64,000 nucleotides of DNA from Saccharobesus litoralis (GCF_003063625.1 NZ_CP026605.1:1-64000), one strand, 5' to 3'; counted from the stretch's first letter, positions 8,821 to 18,152 are shown. The notes: generated from the sequence alone by a model not told the origin. Translations and numbers: made by a program.

Positions 8821-10484
8821 TATTGTTTGCCTCCGTCAACATAAGCGGCTAACGCCAAATATTTTTGATATAAAGATTGATAAATGGCGACTTGATCCGC
8901 TTGCGGAGTAAAGGTTTTACATACAGGTGAAGCCATAACTTGTTGTGCACTGGCGACATCAGGGTAAATACCTGCAGCCGCCGCTGCATAAATAGCACCG
9001 CCGAGGGCACAGCTTTGGTCGCTTTCTAAAACAGCAATTTCACAGTTCCAAACATCGGCACAAATTTGCATGATCAGGTCAGATTTTTTGGAAATACCAC
9101 CAATGGTAACGACTGAGTTGATCTCAACGCCTTCTTCAACAAAACGGTCGATAATGGCTTTAGCGCCAAACACGGTCGCTTCAATTAAGGCGCGGTAAAT
9201 GGCAGGAGCATCACTACCCATTTTCAAACCCGTGATTGCCATAGCAACGGTTTGATCCGCATCGGGTGTACGGCGACCATTAACCCAATCCAACGCAGTA
9301 ATGCCAGTTTGACCGGGTGCGATTTGGGATGCGGCTTTATCTAATTCGAATAGGGTTTTGCTTTCAATGGCATCAATGAGTTTGGCTTTAGTCGCTGCAT
9401 CAAAACTGTCGCTTAAATCAACATGGTTAAGCGGCCAATTAATCAGGTTTTTAAACCACGCATATAAATCACCAAAAGCAGACTGCCCTGCTTCTAACCC
9501 GACTAAACCTGGCATAACCGAGCCGTTAACTTGGCCACAAATACCACGAATAGCTTTGCCTGCAATGGCCTCTGCTGTTGCAACCGTAATGTCGCAAGTT
9601 GATGTGCCCATTACCTTGGTTAAAACACCCGGTTTTACATTGGCGCCCACAGCACCGGCGTGGCAGTCAAACGCACTAAAAGTAACAGCAACATCGGTTG
9701 ATAAGCCAAGCTTAGTTGCCCACTCGGAAGACAAATATCCGCACACTTGATCAGCCGTAAATGTGTCAGCCGGTAAACGAGTACTTAAGCCATCGAGTAA
9801 TGGATCAATGTCTTTAAAAAATTCATTAGGTGGGTAACCACCCCAGCTTTCGTGCCACATGAGTTTGTGACCAGCAGCACAGCGACTAGCGCGGAAAGCT
9901 TCAGGATGAGTTGTGCCAGTGACTAACGCCGACATCCAATCGCAGTGTTCAACCCACATGTAAGTGGCTTCACGTACGGCGGTATCTGCACGTAAATTAT
10001 GTAAAACCTTAGCCCAATACCATTCAGATGAGTAAATACCGCCTTCGTATTGCACATAGTTAACCTCTGCGTGTTGCGCAGCAGCGGTAATTTCTAACGC
10101 CTCTTTGACTGCGGTGTGGTCTTTCCACAACACGAACATAGCGTGAGGGTTTTCAGCAAACTCAGGCTTAAGCGCTAAAGCGGTACCTTGAGCATCAAGC
10201 GCAACGGGTGTTGACCCCGTGGTGTCAAAGCTCATGCCGACAACCGATTTGGCTGTTTCAGCAGGCACTTGCTGCCACAGGCCATTAACGACTTCAACTA
10301 AGCTTTCAACGTAATCTAAGGGATGTTGACGGAATTGATCTTTGCTCGGCTCACAATATAAGCCTTCACGCCAACGTGGATAATAAACCACATGAGTCGC
10401 CACCTCTTGACCGCTAGCTGTGTCAACTAACAAAGCGCGAACTGAGTCTGAACCATAATCTAAACCTAAGGTATAGGTTGTCAT
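8820..10484 (-). CDS. araB: L-ribulokinase
   Basis: Phosphorylates L-ribulose with ATP. FGGY-family carbohydrate kinase, about 554 aa, with N-terminal YTLGLDYGSDSVRALLVD, FDTTGSTPVALD, and the C-terminal ATP-site segments KVMGTSTCDI, FGAKAIIDRFVEEGVEI and VTIGGISKKSDLIMQI. I start at MTTYTLG (10484), which has TGGTGAA upstream; an in-frame TTG lies ten codons earlier. First gene of the operon. A perfect ATAGTATTACTAT palindrome lies 84-96 bp upstream. Confidence 0.96.
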   Translation of the reverse strand: MTTYTLGLDYGSDSVRALLVDTASGQEVATHVVYYPRWREGLYCEPSKDQFRQHPLDYVESLVEVVNGLWQQVPAETAKSVVGMSFDTTGSTPVALDAQGTALALKPEFAENPHAMFVLWKDHTAVKEALEITAAAQHAEVNYVQYEGGIYSSEWYWAKVLHNLRADTAVREATYMWVEHCDWMSALVTGTTHPEAFRASRCAAGHKLMWHESWGGYPPNEFFKDIDPLLDGLSTRLPADTFTADQVCGYLSSEWATKLGLSTDVAVTFSAFDCHAGAVGANVKPGVLTKVMGTSTCDITVATAEAIAGKAIRGICGQVNGSVMPGLVGLEAGQSAFGDLYAWFKNLINWPLNHVDLSDSFDAATKAKLIDAIESKTLFELDKAASQIAPGQTGITALDWVNGRRTPDADQTVAMAITGLKMGSDAPAIYRALIEATVFGAKAIIDRFVEEGVEINSVVTIGGISKKSDLIMQICADVWNCEIAVLESDQSCALGGAIYAAAAAGIYPDVASAQQVMASPVCKTFTPQADQVAIYQSLYQKYLALAAYVDGGKQ

Positions 10485-10567
10485 AAATTCACCATAACTT
10501 TTTAAGTGAGCCAAGGTTAGCGAACAAAAACCAATTGGAACTCACATTCAACCAACTAAACACCAAT

Positions 10568-10580
10568 ATAGTATTACTAT
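10568..10580. promoter_or_regulatory. putative AraR-type operator of araBDA
   Basis: ATAGTATTACTAT is a perfect 13-bp palindrome upstream of araB and the best match to the motif repeated through the locus. A weaker match, TTAGTATTATTTT, lies at 10599-10611, 31 bp away (three helical turns), so two dimers could bind on one face. Confidence 0.7.
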
Positions 10581-10901
10581 TTAACAATATCAATACAATT
10601 AGTATTATTTTTTAGTTTTACCAAGCCGTAATTTTGCTATTTATGGTTTAAAAAACAATTTAAATCATACTAAATGATAAAATACAGTGTCCTGATGCAA
10701 TCTTTGCAACAAATCACGACCAAGTATTGCTAATGTTCATCACACTTATATTGCTTTGGTCGAGGATTTGATGCTCTGTAGGGAGCAAAGGCGCTAACAT
10801 GGCTGTATCGTAAGCTGCATTGGATGAAACTGATACCTAGACAGGTGCGACTCGGGGCACCCTACAATCGTTTAATAAATGAACATACTTATGTATCTTT
10901 G

Positions 10902-11004
10902 TGCATTCTTGCAGGGTGGCTGGAGTCGTACGGCTCCCACCAATTTCGGAACCAGAATTCCGCTGTTGCGTCTTGAATTGCAATTTATCGCTGGGTGTCT
11001 TTTT
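10902..11004. repeat. dispersed repeat family 3, copy 1
   Basis: About 103 bp nearly identical to 15079-15182: TGCATTCTTG-AGGGTGGCTG, GAGTCGTACG-CTCCCACC, TTCGGAACCAGAATTCC and TTTATCGCTGGGTGTCTTTT. It contains the inverted pairs GGAGTCGTACG-CTCC and GGAACCAGAATTCC. The rest of the gap (10515-11172) is AT-rich promoter sequence and an imperfect long hairpin at about 10690-10790; I see no gene there. Confidence 0.75.
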
Positions 11005-11172
11005 ACCTTGCTTTTTACCTTGCCCTTTTTAACTCGCCTCAGCTCTAATTTGTAAACTGTAAAGAATTTTGTACAAAACACGCACATTCACCCCTGATTT
11101 AATTTCGCAATGCACTAAGTAAAGTTCGCTATTTTGACTAGGCTTGTTTCGACAGTCAGTCGGAGAAACTAC

Positions 11173-12435
11173 ATGAGAATACTTAATAACTATTATCGCT
11201 CCGGTATCAGACTTGGGTTGTTGATGATACTTGGGCTTTCTTTCACACCACAAATGGCGTTGGCCGGATACACAACAGATAACTTACGCTTATATGGCTA
11301 CTTTTCTTGGCGTGTTGAAAAAGTATGGGACGAATTAGCTAAGGACAGTAATAACAATACTGTTACTGAAGACGCGCCAAGGGAAATCGCGATCCCTTCT
11401 TTCAATATTATGGCGTTAGATAAAATAGACGATAACGCCAAAGTGTTTTTTAACCTCAGTGGCGCAGATGGTGAAGGCGTTGAAGTTAATAATATTTGGG
11501 GAGAATATAAATTTAGCCAATACGTTAATCTACGAGTAGGTAAATCGTACCGACGCTTTGGTTTATACAATGAAATACTCGATGCAGTACCAACTTACAT
11601 AGGCATTGAACCACCAGAATTGTTTGATAAAGATCACTTAATTTTGTCGCGCACCACGTTACTAATGTTGCACGGTTGGACAGAGCTCGGTGATAACGAA
11701 TTAAGATACAGTTTCAGCATAGACAATGGCGAGGGCGGACCAACTGCCGAAGACAACATTCCAATTGGCTTTGATTTACGTTACAGCTTTAACTTTGGTA
11801 GCTCAACTATCGGTATTAGCGGCTATTCATCGAATGGGGATACCACCTCAGATGTTGGCGTAGGACAAGGTTCACCGCGCAGTGGTGTATTACCTTGGAT
11901 GGCCGCCGACGATTTTAGTGTTTTTGGTGGCTATGGTGAGTTTTTAATCGATGACTGGACATTACAATTTGCTTATTGGACAGCATCACATAATGCTGTG
12001 CGTGATCCTAACGCTGTGGTAGAAGTGGTCAATAACGCGGGCATAAACGACGCCCAACGCGCACGTTTTCTGATCGACCCTAACGGTGCAGTGAATACCG
12101 CCAACGTTAACCTGAATGGCGACTATGATGTCACCACTTGGTATGTTCGAGCTGGCTATTCTTTTTCGACTGACAATGGCGAATGGGTTCCGTATGGACA
12201 ATGGGATTTTTATGAAAACCCAGAAACCATTGAATCCAAAAAATGGGGTGGCGATGCCGAAGCCGGTTTAGCTGACGACGGTAAGTTTTCTAAATCGACA
12301 CTAGGTGTTATCTATCGCCCAACCCCAGCTGTCGCCTTTAAATTCGACACCAGTACTCACTTCCAAAAATTTAATGGCAAAGACGAATCGTATTCTGAGA
12401 TCCGTTTAGACATTTCCTATATTTTTGGCCAATAG
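11173..12435 (+). CDS. outer-membrane beta-barrel porin-like protein
   Basis: About 420 aa. I start at the ATG at 11173 because GGAG precedes it and it opens a signal peptide (RSGIRLGLLMILGLSF, cut after MALA). The mature part alternates short amphipathic strands and acidic turns (NLRLYGYFSWRVEKV, VNLRVGKSYRRFGLYNE, WYVRAGYSFSTDNGEWVPYGQWDFY) and ends in an aromatic-rich last strand (YSEIRLDISYIFGQ). This is the outer-membrane barrel pattern, most like phosphate-type or short porins. The next gene, a PstS-like binding protein 12 bp downstream, supports a shared uptake role. Solute unknown. No arabinose-type operator is present. Confidence 0.7.
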   Translation: MRILNNYYRSGIRLGLLMILGLSFTPQMALAGYTTDNLRLYGYFSWRVEKVWDELAKDSNNNTVTEDAPREIAIPSFNIMALDKIDDNAKVFFNLSGADGEGVEVNNIWGEYKFSQYVNLRVGKSYRRFGLYNEILDAVPTYIGIEPPELFDKDHLILSRTTLLMLHGWTELGDNELRYSFSIDNGEGGPTAEDNIPIGFDLRYSFNFGSSTIGISGYSSNGDTTSDVGVGQGSPRSGVLPWMAADDFSVFGGYGEFLIDDWTLQFAYWTASHNAVRDPNAVVEVVNNAGINDAQRARFLIDPNGAVNTANVNLNGDYDVTTWYVRAGYSFSTDNGEWVPYGQWDFYENPETIESKKWGGDAEAGLADDGKFSKSTLGVIYRPTPAVAFKFDTSTHFQKFNGKDESYSEIRLDISYIFGQ

Positions 12436-12447
12436 AGGGACTATGAC

Positions 12448-12870
12448 ATGAACAAAATTAAAATTCTGACCCTAGTCTTACTCACAGGCTTATTTTCAAC
12501 CAACGTAATGGCTGAAGTTGTTGTGGTGGTCAACGCCAACAACAGTATTACTTCACTCAGCAAAGCTGAATTAATCCGGATTTTTCAAGGTAAACAAGAT
12601 AAATTTGCCACGGGGAAAAAAGCCATTCCGGTTAATCAAATTCCACCCAGTGAAGCTAGGCAATCATTCGATTCTGACATGCTAGGCAGAACCACCAAGC
12701 AAATGACCGCTTATTGGAGTAAGCAATTATTCTCTGGTAATGCGACACCGCCCAAAGAGCTGAATGGCGATATTGATGTACTTAAGTTTATTCTCGCTAG
12801 CGAACACGCTATCGGCTATGTCGATAAAAGTGCGGTAAATGATGCCGTTAAAGTGATCACCATAAACTGA
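12448..12870 (+). CDS. small PstS-like periplasmic phosphate-binding-type protein
   Basis: 140 aa with a signal peptide (MNKIKILTLVLLTGLFSTNVMA). The body has the PBP-like pattern of short phosphate ABC-binding homologues: ITSLSKAELIRIFQGKQDKFATGKKAIPV, ARQSFDSDMLGRTTKQMTAYWSKQLFSG, and VLKFILASEHAIGYVDKSAV. It is about half the length of a full PstS, which is usual for this subfamily. It is co-transcribed with the porin (12-bp gap). No ABC permease is nearby, so it may bind an oxyanion for sensing or delivery. Confidence 0.7.
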   Translation: MNKIKILTLVLLTGLFSTNVMAEVVVVVNANNSITSLSKAELIRIFQGKQDKFATGKKAIPVNQIPPSEARQSFDSDMLGRTTKQMTAYWSKQLFSGNATPPKELNGDIDVLKFILASEHAIGYVDKSAVNDAVKVITIN

Positions 12871-12887
12871 TGTACGGCTATAGATAA

Positions 12888-13016
12888 TATAGTCAAAGCG
12901 ATCAGGTTTTAGGGGAAGCCGTCAAGCTTCGAGTCCCCATGAACATATGCTCTACTATGTGATTGGGGCGAGTAAGCGCTGACAATGAACCATAAGGCCT
13001 GAGCGAGAAGACTATA
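12888..13016. repeat. TATAGTC-ended hairpin element, copy A
   Basis: 129 bp beginning TATAGTC and ending GACTATA. The halves pair imperfectly over most of their length: GATCAGG with CCTGAGC, and GTCAAGC-TT with AAGCGCTGAC. Near-identical copies are at 22379-22507 and, enlarged, at 62951-63174. It has no coding capacity. It behaves like a REPIN or MITE-type element. Confidence 0.75.
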
Positions 13017-13038
13017 TCAATGCAATACACCTGAGTAG

Positions 13039-13944
13039 TTAGCTTGGCTGTATTGCATACTTTTCATCACGAGTCATTGCCTCAAAATAGGAGACTAAAA
13101 AATCAACTAACAACTTAAAGCGGCGTGACTGATAACGCGCTTGCGGGTAAATTAACGACACTGGTTGCTGCGGTACTTGCCAATCTTTAAACACCTGCAC
13201 CAAGCGCCCTTGTTTTAACAAAGGCAGTGTATATAAACTATTAAGCCGTGCTATCCCCAACCCTTGCTCAACCATTTGGCAAATCATATGGCCATTAGAT
13301 ACCTGTAATTGCCCATTAACACTGACCTCCTCTTCAACTCCTGAGGCATGAACTAAACGCCACAACTTAATGCTGCCATGTAAACAATTGTAATTAACTA
13401 ACTGCTTAGGGTGAGTTAACGGCTGAGCTAAATAAGCTGGGCTGGCGACAATATGCGTTGCCATTGTCATCAGGGGACGTGCCACAAAAGAAGCATTGGC
13501 CAACTGCCCCATACGTATCACTAAATCAAAATTTTCACTAACCACATCAACCTTTTGGCTAGATAAATCCAGCTCAATACTGATCTGCGGATATTGAGCC
13601 ATAAATTGGCTTAACGCTGGGCCGAGTAATTGTTCAGCAAAGATCCCGCCAACCGAATTAAGCCGAATATGGCCAGCCAAGCTATCTTGTTGTTCGCTGA
13701 TCTGCTGCTTCGCATTATGCAATATATGATAAGCCCGACAACACTCTTGATAATATGTTTCCCCTACCTGGGTTAATCCTATTTTGCGTGTCGTGCGGTT
13801 TAATAAACGGCAATTAAGTTGCTTTTCTAAACTCGACACCTGCTGCGATACTCTTGCTTTAGAGCTTTGCAATTTATCGGCCGCCGCCGTAAAGCTGCCA
13901 GTTTGTACCACTGTAATAAAAGCCAATAAATCAGAATTGATCAT
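13039..13944 (-). CDS. LysR-family transcriptional regulator
   Basis: 301 aa. The N-terminal winged helix-turn-helix (LLAFITVVQTGSFTAAADKL, RVSQQVSSLEKQLNCRLLNRTTRKIGLTQVG) is followed by a type-2 periplasmic-binding effector domain (GHIRLNSVGGIFAEQLLGPAL, SFVARPLMTMATHIVASPAYL, NGHMICQMVEQGLGIARLN). It belongs to the LysR branch near YafC/DmlR. It is divergent from the aldo/keto reductase at 14048 with about 100 bp between them, the classic layout for a regulator controlling its neighbour. Effector unknown. Confidence 0.9.
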   Translation of the reverse strand: MINSDLLAFITVVQTGSFTAAADKLQSSKARVSQQVSSLEKQLNCRLLNRTTRKIGLTQVGETYYQECCRAYHILHNAKQQISEQQDSLAGHIRLNSVGGIFAEQLLGPALSQFMAQYPQISIELDLSSQKVDVVSENFDLVIRMGQLANASFVARPLMTMATHIVASPAYLAQPLTHPKQLVNYNCLHGSIKLWRLVHASGVEEEVSVNGQLQVSNGHMICQMVEQGLGIARLNSLYTLPLLKQGRLVQVFKDWQVPQQPVSLIYPQARYQSRRFKLLVDFLVSYFEAMTRDEKYAIQPS

Positions 13945-14047
13945 AAGAATATTGTTAAGTATTTTTAAACAGTTTATTCATTGTTTACCTAAAGATAAAT
14001 AGTCGCGTGATGAATACAATAACCACAACTAAATATAGGAAACGATT

Positions 14048-15028
14048 ATGGAAACACGCAGATTAGGTAAAAGTGGCCTAAGCGCCTCAGTCATTGGTTT
14101 GGGTTGTTGGCAGTTAGGTGGCGATTTTGGCCAACAAGGTGTCGATAATAGGCAAAACATACTAAACGCAGCAGATAACGCTCAAATTCAATTTTGGGAC
14201 ACGGCAGATGTTTACGGTAACGGCCAAAGCGAACAAAGTATTGGCGACTGGCAACAAGCCCATCAACAAACAAGGGTAATAGCCACCAAACTTGGCCGCA
14301 ACGCCAGTTTATATCCTAATACCTATAACTACGACACTATGCGCGCCAGTATTGAGGCTTCACTCACACGCTTACGGGTGTCTAGTTTAGATTTAGCACA
14401 ACTGCACTGTATTCCACCAGCATACATGGCACAAGATGAGGTATGGCAGATATTAGAAGACTTTCGTACAGAAGGCTTAATTAAGCATTACGGTGCCAGT
14501 GTTGAAACCATTGAACAAGCGCAATTGTGCTTGGATAAACCTGGGCTGACTTCACTGCAAATAATATTTAACTTATTCCGCCAAGATGCTAAGCAAGCTC
14601 TATTACAACAAGCCGCAAACAAAGATGTAGGAATAATTGTACGCTTGCCATTAGCCAGTGGCTTATTAAGCGGCAAGTTTTCCAGTAATAGTCAATTTAG
14701 CCCAAGTGATCACCGTAACTACAATAAAGACGGTGCCTTGTTTAATGTCGGTGAAACCTTCTCTGGCTTGCCTTTTGATAAAGCACTGAAACTGGTTAAC
14801 GAATTAAAGCAAATAATGCCAACGTCAGCGCCGCTTGCACAATTGGCCTTACGCTGGATTTTAGATCACCCACAAGTCACCACAGTGATCGCCGGCGCAA
14901 GCTCAGCGCAACAAGTTATACAAAATGCGGCAGCTGCCGATTTACCGCCTTTAAGTAATGAATTACATCAAGCGCTCAATGACTTTTATATGCAGCACGT
15001 TAGGCAGTTTGTCAGAGGTGAAATCTAG
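14048..15028 (+). CDS. aldo/keto reductase
   Basis: 326 aa, NAD(P)H-dependent cytoplasmic oxidoreductase with a TIM barrel. It starts METRRLGKSGLSASVIGLGCW with GGAAACG before the ATG. The catalytic tetrad is visible: Asp and Tyr in FWDTADVYGNG, Lys in VIATKLG, His in LAQLHC. The cofactor-binding C-terminus is LDHPQVTTVIAGASSAQQV. Substrate unknown; LysR control is inferred from the divergent neighbour. It is unlikely to be a dedicated arabinose enzyme because no locus operator precedes it. Confidence 0.9.
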   Translation: METRRLGKSGLSASVIGLGCWQLGGDFGQQGVDNRQNILNAADNAQIQFWDTADVYGNGQSEQSIGDWQQAHQQTRVIATKLGRNASLYPNTYNYDTMRASIEASLTRLRVSSLDLAQLHCIPPAYMAQDEVWQILEDFRTEGLIKHYGASVETIEQAQLCLDKPGLTSLQIIFNLFRQDAKQALLQQAANKDVGIIVRLPLASGLLSGKFSSNSQFSPSDHRNYNKDGALFNVGETFSGLPFDKALKLVNELKQIMPTSAPLAQLALRWILDHPQVTTVIAGASSAQQVIQNAAAADLPPLSNELHQALNDFYMQHVRQFVRGEI

Positions 15029-15078
15029 CCGTGAAAAGAAGGAAGCCGTGAAAAGGTGGATGTCCGTGTAACGTCTGA

Positions 15079-15182
15079 TGCATTCTTGTAGGGTGGCTGG
15101 AGTCGTACGACTCCCACCAATTTCGGAACCAGAATTCCACTGTTGCGTCTTGAATTGCAATTTATCGCTGGGTGTCTTTTTT
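15079..15182. repeat. dispersed repeat family 3, copy 2
   Basis: Nearly identical to 10902-11004 and in the same orientation, differing at only a few bases. It lies in the gap between the aldo/keto reductase and hicB. Confidence 0.75.
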
Positions 15183-15218
15183 ATCTATTGGGCTTATGCG
15201 GTGCAGGTTAATTTTAAT

Positions 15219-15311
15219 GTTTAACAGGCGAACAAAAATTATTTTACGCCCGTGGCTGGCCTTTTAAAAAGCGTTGCTTTGTTTACCCATCGGCCTAAAG
15301 GCACGACCTAC
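15219..15311 (+). repeat. dispersed repeat family 2, copy 2
   Basis: Matches 16179-16272 directly and 3976-4069 inverted (TTAACAGGCGAACAAAAATT, TTTTAAAAAGCGTT, GTTTACCCATCGGCCTAAAG). Copies 2 and 3 flank the hicAB pair as direct repeats. Confidence 0.7.
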
Positions 15312-15402
15312 ATGGATGTAGGAAATACCGTTAAGCGTCTGGAACTGCGCACGGCGACCTACAAGTGGCTGCCTAAATAACGTTTCATAAACTGAGCCAA
15401 TG

Positions 15403-15750
15403 TTAAGCTAATGACTGTGAGCGAGATCTTGCAATCTTTTCACGGATCGCATCACACACAAATGCATTTAAACTTTGACCTTCTGCTGCAAGCACGGCCT
15501 CTCGATGCAAGTCTTCACCGGTACGAATATTGAACGAGCCTTTACAAGGTATTTGAGGCGTACGCCCAAGCTCCTCACAAGATATAAGATACTCATCTAC
15601 TGAACGTTGAAACTCTTGCTCTAGCTCCTGCAAGGTTGTTGCCTCATAAGTAACCACGTCTCGGATAAATGCTAACTTACCAAAAAGAGTATTACTTTCC
15701 AGTTCTGGTTCAATAGTGCCTAAATAGTTTTTATAACGTAGATAAGTCAT
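15403..15750 (-). CDS. hicB: HicB-type antitoxin
   Basis: 115 aa. The N-terminal partial RNase-H-like HicB fold (MTYLRYKNYLGTIEPELESN, GKLAFIRDVVTYEATTLQELEQEFQRSVDEYL) is followed by a ribbon-helix-helix-like DNA-binding tail (GSFNIRTGEDLHREAVLAAEGQSLNAFVCDAIREKI). I use the ATG at 15750, with GAGGG six bases upstream. It overlaps the hicA stop (ATGA), so the pair is translationally coupled in hicA-hicB order. It neutralises HicA and represses the operon in known systems. The pair lies between two direct copies of a dispersed repeat. Confidence 0.88.
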   Translation of the reverse strand: MTYLRYKNYLGTIEPELESNTLFGKLAFIRDVVTYEATTLQELEQEFQRSVDEYLISCEELGRTPQIPCKGSFNIRTGEDLHREAVLAAEGQSLNAFVCDAIREKIARSRSQSLA

Positions 15751-15995
15751 AACCAACCCTCTTGTTTAAGGTGAGATTTTACTGATTTTAAAGCTCCACC
15801 TTTAAGCTCATTTTCTGGATGAGGCTTATGCAACAATAATAACGCATCATTACCATAGTGATAAAAGCGGACTCTTGAGCCTGCCATTTCCTTTTTCTCA
15901 TATCCAAGTTGAGAGAGCAGTGTGACGAGTTCATTCCAAGGAAAAACCTTTCTTGCGTCACTAAGCTTGATCAGCAGCTTCTCTTGCTTTCCTAT
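15747..15995 (-). CDS. hicA: HicA-type mRNA interferase toxin with ATA in place of the start codon
   Basis: The reading frame encodes a complete HicA-like protein (GKQEKLLIKLSD, FPWNELVTLLSQLGYEKKEM, AGSRVRFYHYGND, LLLLHKPHPENELKGGALKS, LKQEGWL). It includes the HKPHP segment with the catalytic His. HicA inhibits translation by cutting mRNA. Family members begin M-x-K-Q-E-K; here the codon at 15995-15993 is ATA. No ATG, GTG or TTG lies between it and the in-frame TAA at 16010-16008. The toxin is probably silenced by an ATG-to-ATA change, or is initiated very weakly. The antitoxin gene is intact. Confidence 0.75.
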   Translation of the reverse strand: MGKQEKLLIKLSDARKVFPWNELVTLLSQLGYEKKEMAGSRVRFYHYGNDALLLLHKPHPENELKGGALKSVKSHLKQEGWL

Positions 15996-16178
15996 TATTT
16001 CGCCTTCTTAGACCCAGATAAAACAAGTATATATTTCAACCAGCACACCTGCAACTATATATAGTCGCATAAAATCAACTTTGGAGAAGGCCAATGGATA
16101 CGCTCGTTGTCGGGTTTAAATAACAGGTAATGGCAACTAAACGAGGTATTAGGTTTATTCGGTTCTGGTTGGTTTTAT

Positions 16179-16272
16179 GTTTAACAGGCGAACAAAAATT
16201 ATTTTTCGCCCATGGCGGGTCTTTTTAAAAAGCGTTACTTGGTTTACCCATCGGCCTAAAGGCCCGACCTAC
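16179..16272 (+). repeat. dispersed repeat family 2, copy 3
   Basis: Third copy of the 90-100 bp repeat seen at 15219-15311 and 3976-4069. It is followed by ACATGGCTGTCCT, the complement of the sequence beside copy 1. Confidence 0.7.
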
Positions 16273-16323
16273 AAATGGAACAAACATGGCTGTCCTATTT
16301 GCTAAACCTTTATCCTTATCAAC

Positions 16324-16357
16324 AAAAAAGGCGCTAACCGACACGACAGTTAGCGCC
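16324..16357 (-). terminator. rho-independent terminator of the symporter gene
   Basis: Read on the minus strand: GGCGCTAAC, a ten-base loop, GTTAGCGCC, then six T. It lies about 32 bp past the stop of the symporter gene. Confidence 0.85.
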
Positions 16358-16388
16358 TTGACACCTCAAGGTGTTTGAACGAACTCGA

Positions 16389-17954
16389 TTACCACCAAAC
16401 GGTGTAAATTACACAAAGAATAATCACCACACCTAGCGACGCTAAGTTAAAGCTTTTGCTGGTTTTAAAGGTGATGTCATCTAAGTTTGCACTGGTGTTG
16501 GTTTGCTCTTGTTTGCTAAGTAAAGACACAACAATAGCCAGACCAAAACACAACAGTAATACTACGCCCATGCGATCCATAAATGGGAACTCAGGGAACA
16601 GGACTTTAATTAATACTGAGAATACCGCAGAGCCAACACCCGCTAGTAACGCGGCATTAGCGGTAGTGCGTTGCCAGAACATACCGGTAATAAAGATCAC
16701 CACAATACCTGGGGTAAATAAGCCTGTGAATTCCTGAATGTATTGGAAAGCCTGATCAAACTTACCTAAAAGTGGCTCGGCGGTGATCAAACCTATGCTC
16801 AGCGCCACCAATGAAGTTATACGGCCAATGTGTACATAATGACGCTGGCTTTTACCTTTAACGGCTCGGCTGTATATGTCCATAGTGAAGATGGTTGAAA
16901 TACTATTGGTCATCGAAGCTAATGAAGAAACAACCGCCGCCACTAGTGCCGCAAAAATTAAGCCTTTAATACCAACCGGCATTAAGTCCATTAACGTCGG
17001 ATAGGCTAAATCGTTCTTCGGGATCTCCGGATAAAGAATAACCGCAGCAATACCGGGTAACACCACAATAATAGGCATTAATAATTTAAGATAAGCCGCA
17101 AAGACAATACCTTTTTGCGCTTCACCTAAATCTTTAGCCGCTAACGCACGTTGAATAATGTATTGGTTAAAGCCCCAGTACGCGATATTAGTCACCCATA
17201 AGCCACCCACTAAAACTGAGATCCCCGGTAAGTTGATATATTGCGGGTTATCTTTGGATAAAATCATATCGAAATGACCCGGTAACTCTTGGGTTAAAAT
17301 GCTGAAACCGGCAAAAAATCCATTACCGTCCGACACTGCATCTAGCGCTAAATAGGTAAGCAACAAACCACCAAACACCAATAGCACCACTTGTACAATA
17401 TCTGTGTAAGCTACGGCTTTAAGACCACCGTAAAGTGAATAGGCAATTGAGAAGATAGCTAAAAAGATCATGCCAAACATGGCATCAACACCCGCTACGG
17501 CTTCAAAGGCAAGACCACCTAACCATAATACCGAGGTTAAGTTTACAAATACGTAAACCAGCAACCAAAATATCGCCATGACGGTTTTAACTCTATTGTC
17601 AAAACGCTGCTCTAGGTATTGCGGCATGGTATAAATATTATTTTTTAAGAAGATAGGTAATAAGTATTTACCAACCAATACTAAGGTGATTGCCGCCATT
17701 AACTCGTAAGAGGCGATACCCATACCTAAAGCAAAGCCAGAACCCGACATACCAATAATCTGTTCTGCCGAGATATTTGAAGCGATCAAAGACGCGCCAA
17801 TCGCCCACCATGGCAGGGCTTTGCTGGCTAAAAAGTAATCTTCAGTATTGGTGCCCTCTTTCTTGTCATTTCTGGAGATCCAAAGTGCCAAACACAACAG
17901 GCCTATGGCGTAGCCAATAAAGACGAAAAAATCGAGTGTTGCTAGTTTCATCAT
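16389..17954 (-). CDS. sodium/sugar symporter (SSS family, vSGLT-like)
   Basis: About 521 aa inner-membrane protein with roughly 14 hydrophobic segments. SSS hallmarks: ISRNDKKEGTNTEDYFLASKALPWW, ASNISAEQIIGMSGSGFALG, SIAYSLYGGLKAVAYTDIVQVV, NIAYWGFNQYIIQRALAAKDLGEAQKG. These are closest to the galactose/arabinose SGLT branch. Start chosen at 17954 (GGAGTTATATG). The family imports one sugar with Na+. With an arabinose-locus operator motif at 18140-18152, L-arabinose (or galactose) is the likely substrate. A strong terminator follows. Confidence 0.88.
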   Translation of the reverse strand: MMKLATLDFFVFIGYAIGLLCLALWISRNDKKEGTNTEDYFLASKALPWWAIGASLIASNISAEQIIGMSGSGFALGMGIASYELMAAITLVLVGKYLLPIFLKNNIYTMPQYLEQRFDNRVKTVMAIFWLLVYVFVNLTSVLWLGGLAFEAVAGVDAMFGMIFLAIFSIAYSLYGGLKAVAYTDIVQVVLLVFGGLLLTYLALDAVSDGNGFFAGFSILTQELPGHFDMILSKDNPQYINLPGISVLVGGLWVTNIAYWGFNQYIIQRALAAKDLGEAQKGIVFAAYLKLLMPIIVVLPGIAAVILYPEIPKNDLAYPTLMDLMPVGIKGLIFAALVAAVVSSLASMTNSISTIFTMDIYSRAVKGKSQRHYVHIGRITSLVALSIGLITAEPLLGKFDQAFQYIQEFTGLFTPGIVVIFITGMFWQRTTANAALLAGVGSAVFSVLIKVLFPEFPFMDRMGVVLLLCFGLAIVVSLLSKQEQTNTSANLDDITFKTSKSFNLASLGVVIILCVIYTVWW

Positions 17955-18139
17955 ATAACTCCGGTTACAAGCCGGCATAATTGTGCCGGACTCAACTGCG
18001 ATACAAACGCTAATCCCACTCTGTGCTATTGAGCATCAGACATTCAGGCTTAGCTTTTACAATTGGCAAGTAGCGAAATGAAATGACGACGTTGCCAATG
18101 TTTATCTGCAGTCTACATCAAGTTAAGTATTTTGTTAAT

Positions 18140-18152
18140 ATCGTATTACTTT
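18140..18152. promoter_or_regulatory. putative AraR-type operator of the symporter
   Basis: ATCGTATTACTTT contains the GTATTAC core of the locus motif. It lies 186-198 bp upstream of the symporter start in an otherwise gene-free stretch. Confidence 0.6.

Noticed and set aside
10690-10870. Possible structured RNA upstream of araB
   Set aside because: An imperfect hairpin (GACCAA with TTGGTC and flanking pairs) is present, but it lies far from araB on the other side of its promoter and matches no riboswitch class I know.
10872-11253. Two overlapping minus-strand frames before the porin gene
   Set aside because: They cover dispersed repeat family 3 and the porin signal-peptide region; there is no support for translation.
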